64,000 nucleotides of DNA, taken from positions 46,209,445 to 46,273,444 of the forward strand of contig OX352772.1 in assembly GCA_947095535.1 (NCBI GenBank). The letters run 5' to 3'. A program made the translations under genes and the position numbers. Origin of the DNA: Poecilobothrus nobilitatus (lineage: Eukaryota > Arthropoda > Insecta > Diptera > Dolichopodidae). Below the pieces are notes generated by a model. The model was given only the letters and a program-made list of their open reading frames with translations, made no database searches and was not told where the DNA came from. Shown in pieces: positions 11,936-23,614 of the stretch. Position 1 is the stretch's first letter; each line of letters starts with the position of its first letter.

Positions 11936-14165
11936 GCGCTCTCATTATATATATGAAGAAAAAGTTGGGTAAATAGGATTTTTTGATTAAAGATTAAAGA
12001 AAAGAGTACATTTGGTGTGAGCTGAACAAATTTACTAGAAAAACCATAGCATAAATTCAAAGAAAAATTATTAGAAATCAAAAATTTTTTTTAATGATAA
12101 TGCATATGACTCCTTTTATAGAAAATGGAAACAAACACAAAAACAAAAATCAAATCTATGTAAAGCAGCATGCTTAATAATAAAAGAAAAATATTTCAAA
12201 GGAAATATAAAATTTCCATTGAATTTTTCGATTATTTTTTTTTTTTTTGTTTAAGGTGCTCTTAAATAAATTAAATCGAAACAAAATATTTAATAATAAA
12301 TAAAAAATAAAGTTTTTGTGTAAAATATAATGTACTGTTATATTAAAAGTTAAAAAGTCTTAAGAAGCTCTTCTGAGAAAACGTCAAATAAAAGAAGGAT
12401 AATAAAATTATGATAATACAATGTGATGACAGATAGATATTAATTAAATTTTATAAACACAATATTCCAGAATAATTATGTAAAAATATTATATTCCTGA
12501 TTCATCCTTCCAAAATGTAAGGATGAGAATACTCCTGCTAAAATTATTACGCCTATAAGTATGCATTTTAACCGATGGAGTGTTGTTTGAAATCCTGCAC
12601 AGCTATAGCAATTATTATTAATTGAAAACAAATCCCCCTTGCTATATAGTGTAAATATATTATAATATATAATATAAACCAAATAAATAATATCTATAAT
12701 TATAATTTAGTAGTTTTCAGCCACACACTACGTATTATGACATTCCACTAAGTTTTGAATACAAGTACATATTTGGATACGATTTTTCGATTACAAAATC
12801 TACATTAACATATAGCATACATACATATGTATGTTTAGAATATTTTTTTTTGTTTTTTTTTTGGTGGAATCAAGAAATTTTCTATACCATACGATTTTTT
12901 TCTAATTTAGATGTCACGGTAAAATATACTTTCACACCAGCTACAAGGCTCTAGTTAGTGTATAATTTAGTAATAATATTCGACCTATAATGTTCTTTAG
13001 TAGCCGATGGTTTTGTAATATTGCAATATCCTATGTGGTTTGTAATATTAATATAAATAAATAAATAATCTGATTCAAGTAGCTTTTTATCGCACCCTTA
13101 ATGACCCCAGCAACCAATGGTAATACTAAGTTTACTTAAATTGTTTATGTAATATTTAGAAAGCTAAATAAATAAATAATCTGATGAACCTTTTGCATCT
13201 GAACCTTTAAAAACTTTTTTACGAGCATTTTAACTATAGGTCATTAGGTTTTAACATAAGGATTTCTTTCTGAATCTTTTTTTGTAAAATTAAATACTCT
13301 TCTGAAGTTACGTAACTTACCAACGTACATTTACAACAATTAATTGTATTATTATTATTAAAAGTATATTCCGAACATCCCAATTCCTTTATTCATAATA
13401 TAATTATTTATTAAAATACCTTGTCTAGTAATTTCCATATTTCTGCATATATAATAGAAATCTAAATTAAATTTCGATAGGTTTTCAGACACCCAAAAAT
13501 TTTTACAGCAAAATTAAGCACTAGATATTCTCTGGCGTTACTTTCAACAATTATTGATGACACGAAATTCTCTGTCGAAATTATTTAATTTTTGGTTTCG
13601 AACTTATTTAGTTTGAACTTATTTCGTACCACCAAAAACTATATAAAAATACAAGATTTTATCAAATTTGAGAAGACGTAACAAATTATTTTATTATGAG
13701 TTACAAGTAAATACCCCATATAGAAAATAACATTGACAGGATTATTGTTATTGTTATTAATATTAAGGATATTATGTACATGGTTTAAATATACATATCT
13801 ACGTATATTTCTTTTTTATTTACGGTACCTACTCATAAAAAAATGTAACAAATACGTGGTAGAAATGAACGGGGTAATTAAGGTTTAATAAACGAAAAAT
13901 AAAACTTTATTCTTTTTTGTTTATTTTAATACAAGAGTATTTTGACTTTTGCTCTTCACCAAGGTCACTGTTTTTATTTTTAATTTATATAAGCTTTCAT
14001 AGAATTAACAACTTTTAACATACACAATATTGTATTTTTTTTTTGTAATATACGAACAAACTTAAAAATTACCGCTGGATTACAAACACATTGATTAGAT
14101 CTTCGCTACTTTTTATAGCTATTCTTTTTTTTAAAGTAAATCATACCCGTATATAGCGTATATAG
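11936..14165. other. Non-coding, no gene recognised
   Basis: This is AT-rich sequence with several AAATAAATAAATAA stretches (near 13055 and 13170), each preceded by about 100 bp of slightly richer sequence. Such runs can be tails of old retroposons, but no body is recognised. No coding sequence or RNA gene is supported. Confidence 0.5.
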
Positions 14166-14265
14166 TTATTCCCTTACAACATTTACAGCCACATCTGAAC
14201 AAGAAAGGCTGCGTATTTTTCTGTCCACATTTATGTGACAGAGAAATGCATTAAAAAAAAAAAAA
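14166..14265 (+). repeat. 5'-truncated SINE (family S)
   Basis: Only the 3' half of family S is present. It carries CCCTTACAACATTTACAGCC, AGAAAGGCTGCG, then CACATTTATGTGACAGAGAAA and a 12-A tail. The tRNA-like head is absent. 5' truncation is typical of LINE-mobilised retroposons. Confidence 0.8.
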
Positions 14266-15214
14266 TCTTGTATTTTTCTCACATCGTTGCCCGAACTTTT
14301 TAGCTGTAGTTATTGAAAATGATAATACAAATAATGAACACAAATAGCTGTAGTTATTGAAAATGAACCGTTAGGTAAGTGTTTCAGTTCTGTTATTTTA
14401 AAAAATTTTAGGAACATAGGTACATTTTATCCTTTATGTTATAACTTTTTACTCATTTGCACAATATACAGATATTTTGAACTAAATAACTTTTAATTAA
14501 ATTTTATAGGGACAACCCCGTGATAACAAAATTTGATAAAAATATCTCTTAACCAAAAAAAAAATAAAACTTTTCAAACATAAATAAACAATTGTATTAT
14601 TTTAACCTTAGCTGAATCCATCTTCAATTTTAAGTATGACAATGATTAAGAAATACAATAATAGAACCGATAGATACTTTAAACTTAAATTTTATTTAAA
14701 TAATATTCTATATTTTTCGTACATTTTTTGTACCGTTGTCTGTATAAAACATCAAATATTTAAAAACTTTTAAAAATAGCCGACCACCTGTATGAAGTAA
14801 ATAAAACAATGATACAACATAAATAAATAAAGCTTTAACTTTAATCCATTTTGGTGTATGACGTATTCAAAGATATAAATATTGAAAAAGGATTACTTAT
14901 ATGTAGGATACAAGGCTATATTTATCTTTGTAGGCTTTTGGTTATTTATTTAATTTATGGTTTGTTTGTTATCAAATAAATGCCTTAAAATGCATCACGA
15001 TATTGAACGAAACCAAAAAAATAAACAATATAAAAAAAAAATTGATTTGTATGTATGGCAATTAGACCAAAAAAGAAAAAAATGTAAGGGGTTCCAATTC
15101 AAGTTTCAACCAATTCAACTTGCAATTGTATAATTGATATTGTGAAATTGAGTGGAGTTGAAGTGGAAAAAAGAAATTAAAAAATAAATATAAAAAATGA
15201 TCTCTCAAAATATA
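14266..15214. other. Non-coding, no gene recognised
   Basis: This is AT-rich sequence. The phrase AGCTGTAGTTATTGAAAATGA occurs twice (about 14300 and 14346), a small local direct repeat. Nothing else is recognisable. Confidence 0.5.
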
Positions 15215-15355
15215 GGACATTAACCTTTTTAGCATATTTTACTAAAAAGTTTAAAATATTTGCTTATATGTTTCACTCTATTCGTCCGTTCGTCTTTCTG
15301 TTTACAAAACTCCTACGCCGTTTATGAGTAAAATTTTAATCATACATAGATCTTT
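15215..15355 (+). repeat. R3 repeat, left part, split by a LINE
   Basis: The sequence from AGCATATTTTACTAAAAAG through TTCGTCCGTTCGTC and ACTCCTACGCCG matches the start of the R3 copies at 6395 and 32085. The R3 text stops here and resumes after about 16.19 kb. The intervening DNA is a LINE fragment on the opposite strand. Confidence 0.6.
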
Positions 15356-15419
15356 TTAAAAATTAATGATGCTGCTTGACGGCCTGAATTAGCACTAGAT
15401 TGCGCCATTTTCATACCAC

Positions 15420-16112
15420 TGCACTCACGTGACCTGTGTTTTTAGATTGTTTGCAGTTTTATATCCAACCCGAGCGGTTCAGATACAAAATCAGTTCTTT
15501 GAAGTTGAGGTTGTGGAAGAACGGTTCACCGAGTGAGAGAAGTCTGGCTCTAGCTAGGGCCGAACATCTGCAAAAAAAGTGCTCCAGATTCTCACTTTCG
15601 TTTGCTTCTTTGCAACTCCTGCAGGTGGTATTGTGTGGGATTCCTAATTTGGCTGCATGCGTGCCCACTAGTCTGGCTATGTCTGTGCGAGATTTCGATA
15701 TCAATTCATTTGATCTCCTTTTATTGTATGTGCGTCATAATGTTCTAGATATGGTGCAATTGTTCAGATTACTCCACATATTTTGTGATTTCGCTATATA
15801 CAAAGAAAGGATCCATTCCTTAACGGTACTAATTGGATAACTGATTCTTTCCGGAAAGTTAGTGTTCTGAGTAACTCCTTTCTTTGCTAGTTCGTCAGCT
15901 TTGTCATTTCCTTCAATATTACTATGCCCAGGCACCGACAAGAAGGTTATGTTTAACATTTCGCTTGTTAGGGCAAGTTCCTCTTGGCACTGTCTAACAA
16001 ACTTTGACGTTGTAATGTTCGCGTTAATGGCCTTAATCGCGGATTGGCTGTCCCCACAAATGGCGACCGTTCTCATTTGTGTGTTGACCGAAGTACAACC
16101 TCTCAATTTTCT
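15420..16112 (-). pseudogene. Non-LTR retrotransposon fragment: RNase H and C-terminal Cys/His region
   Basis: On the minus strand, 16106-15735 encodes an RNase H-like domain. AICGDSQSAIKAI carries the second-strand Asp, and FLSVPGHSNIEGNDKADELA carries the H and D of the conserved GH..I.GN..AD.LA motif. After a frameshift near 15735, the 15704-15459 frame gives SRTDIARLVGTHAAKLGI. It continues with C-x2-C...H-x4-C-like text (CRSCKEANESENLEHFFCRC), the usual tail of RNase H-bearing LINEs such as the I, R1 or Loa groups. The RT core is not present. The frameshift and the truncation mark it as dead. Confidence 0.88.
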
Positions 16113-16189
16113 AAAAAAAATTTATTTTTAAATGTGTACACATCCGTTTCTGCTTCATATATTTTTATTCCTGGCAAACAACAAGATTT

Positions 16190-17165
16190 TTCCTTATATC
16201 TTTATAAATCAATTCCTTATATCTAATAATCACTATCTTTCAGAATTTTGGGTAATTTTTTTGTACCAACCTTTTAAGAGCTTTTTAAAGAGCTATTAGG
16301 GGCCAAAAATTTATCATTTTCCATTTTCAGGCATATGTACAAATTTTTACAAATTAATATTCAAAACTTAAAACTTTAACATTATATTTTATATACGTTT
16401 TAACAGTTTTTTTTTTAATTATATACCTAGAGTTTCCTTAAAATTGAAAAAAAGTGTCACTTGATGTTTAACAATTTTTTTGTTATATTACATGCAATTC
16501 AAAGATAAATTTCAAAATATGGTACAACTTCGGCCGACTTTTAGTTATAACCTAAACATTTTGAGAGAAGAAAGATCTTTTAGAATATTAGTTCAAACAG
16601 AAATATTTTTTGTACCTTCCCCTGTTTAAGAGCTAAATTATAGGAATAAAAAATTTAAAATTTACTCTTTTTACTAAATTTAAAACACCTAATAACTCAG
16701 GCACATGTAAACATTTATTCAAAGTAAAATGCAAATATTAAATCTCAAACATCATGTTTTATATACGTTAAAAACTTTTCTTAATTATAAATTGTTTCCT
16801 TAAAACCGAGAAAGCTGTCTCTTGATTTCTCACAATTTTCCATACGTACATAAAATACTAAGAAAAATTTCAAATTTTGTTACAATTCACAATAATCCTA
16901 AACTATTTTTATTGCCTTTTGCAAAATGTGTGCCTTTAAAAACTCTTGTTTTACATTCTATCTTATTATTTTTTTGTGTGTTAAATTTAAAAAGAGTTGA
17001 ATGAATAGTCAAACATTTAAAAACTTCAATTAAAATTTTTAAATTAAAATGTGGTAATGGTAAAATAAATGAAATTTTTAAATTCCAAAATAACATAAAC
17101 TTCACCTTCTTATTATTCTGTAATTGACAGTTATTTTTTAATTCCTTGTTACTCAGCAAAAATAT
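16190..17165 (+). repeat. R3 repeat, right part, two rounds of the body
   Basis: R3 phrases such as CCTTTTAAGAGCT, GGCATATGTACAAATTT and TTCCCCTGTTTAAGAGCT recur. The end block GTGCCTTTAAAAACTCTTG at about 16931 matches GTACGCTTTTAAAAACCG of other copies. The block sequence is repeated twice, as in the 6.4-7.8 kb copy. No genes are supported in it. Confidence 0.55.
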
Positions 17166-18260
17166 AATTTAAATTTTGGTACAGCGAAAAGTTTTTGACC
17201 CATTTAAAAAAATATCCTTCTCAAAATTTTTGATCTTATTCAGATGATGATAGTGCTTAGTTTTAGCATAATTTTTGTCATCACTTTTGCATCATCTGTG
17301 ATATCTATGAATCATGAAAACACTTGAAAATTTCATAATAACAATGCACCGTTAGTTTCAAATATATTTCGGACTAACTAAATTATTTACCATTAAACTC
17401 TTACTTTACGTACGAGTAGATATTTTTTAAAATATCTTTAACAATATTTAGGTTTGCATGGAATGATTTGCAAAAACAAAAAAAAAAAAAATTTAATTCT
17501 TTCAAATCATTTCTCTAAAATGAATGTAATTTTGTGGGACCAGATGGAGAAATTTTTTTTTTTCCTAAGAACTATAATAATTCATATCATCCTTGAAATT
17601 GATACACATCTTACAAATCATGTATACCAAGAACAATGTACCAACCTAAAAAAAAAAAAATCTTCACACCGTTTATATTCATTTAACACTGTCATAATTA
17701 TCAGGAAATCATTTATTTCTTACGCTTCAGTTTTTTTTAAGATGATTTCGTTGTTTTTTATTATTTTTTTTTCCCAATGACTTATTCTTTTATTTATCTA
17801 AGAATCATTTTACTTTTTTTTTTTTTAATAAAACTTACAATGGTTTGTGAAGTCATTCAAATGGAAAAGATTATAAGGTTTTTAGAAGGATCTTATTTTA
17901 AATTCTGGTTAGCAAAAATCAATAAAAATACATAGAAGGAAAGAAAAAAAAATGGCTTTTTCGTTTATTACTTATAGCTATTACCTATATTTAAAATCTG
18001 TAAAGGAAAAAATTGAAAAGTTTTTTGCTTAATCGCAATTTCTAAGTATTAATATTGTACAAATTTTTCTCGATTTATAATTTAATCAGCTTATATTTAT
18101 TAAATAAAATCGTTGTTTTTTATTTGGTTAGCGAACTGTACGTTGTCGTTAGTTCTATATTTTATTGGTTGGTCCAATACATCCTTACAATAAAATAAGA
18201 AATTAAAGATTATAGTAAATGATTATATATCGACAAACATTTAAGTATAAATAAGGCAAA
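17166..18260. other. Non-coding, no gene recognised
   Basis: A frame of 108 codons (17454-17780) is made of A- and T-runs and has no domain. Nothing else could be supported. Confidence 0.5.
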
Positions 18261-18261
18261 T

Positions 18262-18800
18262 GTATAGTTGAGTGTGTCAACTCTAAGATACCTGCATGAA
18301 CGTAGTATATGGTGTTTCTATCTCCATAAAACTTAATTATCTTTTACAAAGTTTCAGATGTTTGACTTAATTAAGTACCAAGATATGACTGCTACCTCAA
18401 CTTGTTGTACTAGAGCAACTCCACTCACAAAAGTTTTATTGCCATAAAACTTTATTATTTGTTAAAATATTTCAAATGTCCAACTTAACTAAGGGCCAAG
18501 ACATAATCATATACTATATATTTCTCAGCTTCCTACCCGAACTTTTTTCGCTAGAGCAAACATATTTGTTGGAAAAAAAATTTACTTATTTTCATAAAAA
18601 TTGTATAATCTAGCTTCTATTGTATACGGTTACTCGAATCCGATGATTTAAATTTCCACAAAGATGAAACGATAAAAATTTCAGAATCCTAGGTTAATTA
18701 TTTTTTGTGTTATAGTCTTCACGATAGCTGCATAGGAAAGTCGAAATTATATACTATGTCATATATGTATTTTGTCTCCCATAAGATGTAACAAAAGGAA
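18262..18800 (-). mobile_element. DINE-1-like short element, minus strand, diverged
   Basis: The phrase GAGTGTGTCAACTCTAAGATAC at 18269 is the reverse of the terminal block GTATCTTAGAGTTGACACAG found at the right end of the copies at 26798 and 29275. Further in are reverse counterparts of the body, including CATAAAACTTAATTATC and ACCAAGATATGACTGC. The hairpin end is not clearly preserved. The copy is old and has no coding capacity. Confidence 0.5.
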
Positions 18801-18939
18801 TGGTAAACTGAATTTATTATATACTATTCTTATACTACTTAAGATATCTTCAATTTTCTAGATCTTTCTTTTTCTGCGGGAAGTATTACATTAACACAAA
18901 CACAAAAAAAACTTCATCCCCTTTGGTAAAATGGTTATA

Positions 18940-18985
18940 GCAGTTCGAATGTTTCTCAGAATAAGGGGATAAGCATTCGAACTGC
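18940..18985. other. Perfect 12-bp stem inverted repeat (22-nt loop)
   Basis: GCAGTTCGAATG at 18940-18951 is exactly complementary to CATTCGAACTGC at 18974-18985. An outer ATCCCC (about 18916) can also face GGGGAT (about 18965), as an alternative pairing. The sequence is GC-richer than its surroundings. It may be the remnant of a tRNA-derived repeat (TTCGAA is box B-like), but no full tRNA fold was found. Confidence 0.75.
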
Positions 18986-19369
18986 ACAGCAATACAAATG
19001 GCTCAAAAAACGGAAAACGAAATGTAAAAGAAAAGGAAAATTTGGATTGTGGTACCATATAAACAAGTATAGGTAGTTATTTATTCTGAAACTGGATATC
19101 ATTCAAATATAAATTGATAAAAATTTTTAACATTTTTTAATTAACTTCTTGGTTGAAATTGTTTTTATCTTAAATAAAATAATGAGTAAAAAAATTGATT
19201 TTTAAAATACATATGCTTTTATCAAAACCGAATTCGCCCCCTAAAAAGTAGAATATAAAATTGATTGCAAAACTTTGAACAAAAGCATTTTGGACTGTTA
19301 TAATATAAAAGTAAATTGCTGGAATAAGGTAACTTGATAAACAACAGTTAACAAAAAAAAATATACTTA

Positions 19370-19445
19370 CACGAATTGGATTCGAACCAAATTACCCTTA
19401 CTTTCAAAACCTGTACACTCTCCTCTGCTCTATACAACACTTAAA
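19370..19445 (-). repeat. tRNA-like repeat (copy 1)
   Basis: Read on the minus strand, a box A-like TAGAGCAGAGG and a box B-like GGTTCGAATCC occur about 45 nt apart, in tRNA order. The T-arm can form four base pairs. The D and anticodon arms are poor, so this is not a functional tRNA. A second copy lies at 19800. Confidence 0.5.
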
Positions 19446-19789
19446 TATTTGATGAACATATTACAAACATAAAATCATAATTTTTAAACATGCATATTCA
19501 ATATGCATTAAAGAATGTTGACAGCAAATATTTTGATTTAAATACTAAGCAAATGATGTAAACAAAATAATTTAGCAACATAGGTAAAAATATTGTATGT
19601 ATTGTGTTTTGCTAATACAAAACACCATGTGCAATGGACATCAATATTATACTATTATAGGAGAAAAGATCAAAAATATATTGCGTGTGTATTGTATGCA
19701 TGAATTTAGAGATAAAAATTTAAGTTTTAAATTCATATATACAAAATATATACATATTTTATTCAAAAAATGTTTATGAATAGATAGTT

Positions 19790-19885
19790 AAAAAAAAAAA
19801 AAGTTGCATGTGAACTGGATTCGAACAACATGACCCCCACTTTTGAAACGTGTACACTTTCCTCTGCACCATACAACACTTACAA
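19790..19885 (-). repeat. tRNA-like repeat (copy 2) followed by T-run
   Basis: On the minus strand, GTTGTATGGTGCAGAGG (box A) and GTTCGAATCC (box B) are followed by ATGCAAC. GTTGTAT and ATGCAAC can pair as a 7-bp acceptor-like stem. A run of at least ten T follows at once, as in a pol III terminator. The T-arm and anticodon arm are not convincing, so it is read as a tRNA-derived repeat or decayed tRNA rather than a working gene. Confidence 0.5.
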
Positions 19886-20389
19886 ATGTTGCTAACAGAT
19901 CAAGAAGATAATAAAAAACGTGACAGAATGACAAATAAATAAATAAACCGACACCGACGAGTTAATATAAAAGCATATAAAATAGCAGCCATCGAAATCT
20001 GCAAACAACCTCTCGATTTAATTTTGTTGTTTTGCCTTATCAATTTTGGAAATATATCACTAAGTCTATAATATGTAAGAATAACTAGAGCTGAGAATAC
20101 AAAAAAAAAACTCTTTCATCCTGGTGAGTGAAATTCAGCACATTTTCCTTTAATTAATTAAATTGAAAGTAAAATCAGTAGAATTCTAATACAAAACAAA
20201 GACAAGAATATAAAAAACTCAAAAACATTTTGACTTAAGATAAAAAAAATTTAGCACATGAATTTTGTTCAAAAACTTATTTCGCTATTTACATTTGGTT
20301 ATAGATTTGGTAATAAGTTTAAGAAACGAATTTCTTTTACTAAAAAACTATATGGCATTGTTGCCCCTTGCCAAGTATTTTTTTTTTTT

Positions 20390-20610
20390 TTTCTACGAGG
20401 GTTGGTGCAAAACTCGAAAGTCACCAAGAGAAACTGCACGTGCTTCCTCAGGTTAGTGTTGAACTTTAACCAACCAAAACCACCCCCTTTTAAAACCAAA
20501 CTTTAGAACAGAACCTTTAATACAAATATACAGTTTGGTTTTGGGGATAGGGATGTGGGAAGGATAATTGAGGAAATTGGAATTAGAAAATTTGGATTAT
20601 GGAGCATATT
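20390..20610 (+). repeat. Repeat R4 (also at about 47.0 and 49.8 kb)
   Basis: ACGAGGGTTGGTGCAAAACT, ACCACCCCCTTTT and ACCAAACTTTAGA also occur in the same order at 49788-49990. More diverged versions are at about 46990-47290, in the flank of the receptor genes. The repeat has no coding capacity. It directly abuts the LINE fragment to its right. Confidence 0.65.
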
Positions 20611-22060
20611 TGGATTATGGAAAGTATTGACGATCACGAAGCAGACCTTTGTGATCCAGGTATTTCAGAAGCTTTTGGTTCACAATTTTCTCTATTATTT
20701 TGGAGAGAACCGAAGTTATAGCAATAGGGCGGTAGTTAGAGGGATCGCTTTTATTACCTTTTTTGGGAATTAGGAAAACATGTGCAACCTTCCATTGGGT
20801 AGGATGAATACCCGAAGTGAAGGAGAGGTAGAAAAGGTTGCGCAAAGGTTTTGAAATACTGGAGTAGGTATTTTTAAGCCCCATGGTGGTTATTACCATC
20901 TGGACCGGCTGACTTATTTGTATCAAGATTTTTCAAGATTTTCATCACTGCCCTCGTCCTAAAGTAAATTTTACCGAAGCGGCAGCCAACTTCTGGAACG
21001 GAAGGTGGCATCTGAGCTGACTGTGGCAGTGTCCAAAAGTGCTTGCCAAATAAGTTGGCCTTCTCTTTAGAATCTGATACTGTTCTGTTATTATTATTAA
21101 CAAGTGGCTGAAAGGAAGACCCTCTAACGTCGTCTTTTAGACTTTTGGCAAATGTCCAAAAGGATTTACAATTATTTGGCATGTGGATGATTTTACGTTA
21201 TAACCTTTGTTTGAACAAGAATTTTTGCTTTCTTGATAACTCTCTTGCATCTGTTTCTCACCACTGTATAGTTGGTCCTGCGAGCCTCAGACCTATTGTT
21301 GTACAGTTTAAAAGCCTCCTGTTATCTAAAAATGGCGTCTTTGCAAATTAAACCAATATTTGGGCCTCCTTTTAATAGATTTCAAGAAATGAGGAATGAA
21401 TAAGCTAATTGCAAGTAAAATAGTTTCACTAATCGCATTTGCAGCAAAGTTAACATTTCTGTTACGGAAGCAGAATAACCAATCAAAGGTTCTAAAAAAT
21501 TTGTTAAGACCCTCTTAATCAGCTTGGCTGTAATGCTAAATTAACTTTTCAGGAGGGGACCTCTTGTTGGAGATTAGGCTTACCCGGAAACTTGTGTTAA
21601 CCAAACAATGGTCGGAATTACCCAAGGGGCAACCAATTGAAACCACATATTTTTCAGGGTTTGTGGTAGGAAACAGATCTAAAGGTGTCCTTCATGGTCA
21701 GCACGTTCAGGCATGCTAGTCGGATTTTTAATATCTTGAGAAAGATGGTATATCCGCAGGTTTTTCAAACAGTGAAAAGCAGCATTTTACATAGGAGCAG
21801 AATATTCCCCAATGCTTTAAAATCAGACAAGGATGTGACATTAGCTATATACAGTTGACGAAGAACAACTACTCGTAACGAAAATTCTCATTCCAAAAAC
21901 AGGAAATTTATAATGGTGAAATAGTACCACTATACGACGCACTTGCCTCCCTACTTTTACATAAACTCCAGAACTGCATAGTAATATTTTACAGATTATT
22001 TGAGTGCTCCCAATGCAATTAAAAATAATAACAACAAACAGTCGTACAAGCAACATTTAC
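20605..22060 (-). pseudogene. Non-LTR retrotransposon fragment: endonuclease C-terminus and RT N-terminus
   Basis: Reading down the minus strand, the APE endonuclease end appears first. RADHEGHL and DLFPTTNPEKYVVSIG are followed by PLGNSDHCLV, which holds the conserved SDH catalytic motif, at about 21700-21560. Then 21182-20874 has NNCKSFWTFAKSL and LDTNKSAGPDG, the RT entry motif. The 20926-20615 frame has TQWKVAHVFLIPKKGN, NYRPIAITSVLSKIIEK and GLLRDRQY, which are RT domains 1-2. This matches the CR1/jockey-like organisation (APE followed by RT). The element is truncated before the YADD box and is broken by stops and frameshifts. Confidence 0.9.
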
Positions 22061-23614
22061 AAATAAAAATAAGAGCCTACTACTTTATCTTCTAGCGAAG
22101 CAATTAAATTTGTATGGATTACAAGGCAGACTCCAAAACAAAAGAAATTGAAAAATATATCTTACTCAACAGGCAATTAAAGTGGAATTCTTCAAATAAA
22201 TTTCTAAAATGCCAATGGCCGGATGCAAGATCACCAGTATATCAAATAAGAAAACCGGAAAGTACTTTTGAATTTTTGGAAAACCGGAAAGTTCTTTTTA
22301 GAATTTGTTAATTTCTAAACATTTTAAAAACATTTTATTTACACATTAGTAGATATTTAATTCATTTTCGATTTTTTTAAGGTTATAAAATAATTAACTA
22401 AAAGCTCCATTTCCAAAATAACCTATTTCCAAAATAACTTTACATACTTATATTATAAAGTTAGGTATGTAAAAATTGATTCCCCATCTGATGAACGTAC
22501 CTCCCTTAGATATTATGCTGTGTTCAAAATTTTTATTCAGATCTGGTGCAAAAGTAAGTTTATTCAGACCTGGTGCAACGTGTATCACATACAATAATTT
22601 TCTATCCAAAATATTTCTTGTATATCTTTTGTCCGGAACTTTTTATATAATAATTAAACGTAGATAGTTAAATAGACCTTTAGGTTTAATAAAATAGACA
22701 TGTCAATTAAATTAAATTCGTATCTTAATTAACCCCATGTAATAATATGTTTGAATACCAAAAACAATTCAAATAAAATTTAATTATTATTCAAATTATT
22801 CAGGAATTCATAACATTATTACTGAATTTCAAATAAAACTCACCTTGTAATAATTTGGTCCGACTTTAAATTAAAATTTCAAGAATACAAAATTATAAAA
22901 TAAAAATAATATATTAAAAGTAAATAAATTTTTCATTTTACTTCCGGAAATTTAAATTGCCGCCCATCAATTAAAATTGTAAAAAATCATTTACCCTTAT
23001 ATGTATTTCATTTTGGCATGCAACCCAATTATAATATTATAGTATAATAGGAAATAGTAAAAAGTTCTATAACTGCTTATGCTAATGATAATATTAATAT
23101 AAGTTAATAATGATTACGTTCAATAAATGACCTAAACCCCTGTAGGATCATTTATTGCTGTTGTAAATTATAAAAATGACGAAATATCCTTTTTATTAAA
23201 ATTGTGTTACAGAAAAATTAAAGACCAGATGTCAATTTCCTAAAAAAAAATTAAAGCTAAGGTGAAGCCTGAAAAAGTTTCTAATAAATCCCGTCAAGAT
23301 TAAAATGCATCAATTGAATCGACAAATCCTTAATATATAAAAATGTTAATGTATGACAGGTTCTCTGTCTCAATAATGCATGTTCTGTCCCAATAATGCA
23401 TGGGAATGTTTTTCCTCAAAATTTTCGTTGTTTATCATCAAATATATGAGCTCATTTGAAGGTTTTCTTGCAGCTAAAATGCCTACAAAAAAGGAAAGGA
23501 ATCTTTCTGGTAGCCAATCAAGTTTCTGCAGAATGCATGCAGTATGGTCTAACATATTGGTTGAGCATATATATAATATTAAATTTATATTTATATTTTA
23601 TATTTTTTGTTATA
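22061..23614. other. Non-coding, no gene recognised
   Basis: This is AT-rich sequence. A short direct repeat (TCTGTCTCAATAATGCATG / TCTGTCCCAATAATGCATG) occurs at about 23365-23402. The 60-80 codon frames around 23370-23620 have no recognisable domain on either strand. Confidence 0.5.

Noticed and set aside
15436..15840. 134-codon open frame on the plus strand
   Set aside because: It is antisense to the RNase H/Cys-rich LINE remnant, whose minus-strand frames carry clear family motifs.
19790..19885. Functional tRNA gene
   Set aside because: An acceptor-like stem and T-run are present, but the anticodon and T stems do not pair well.
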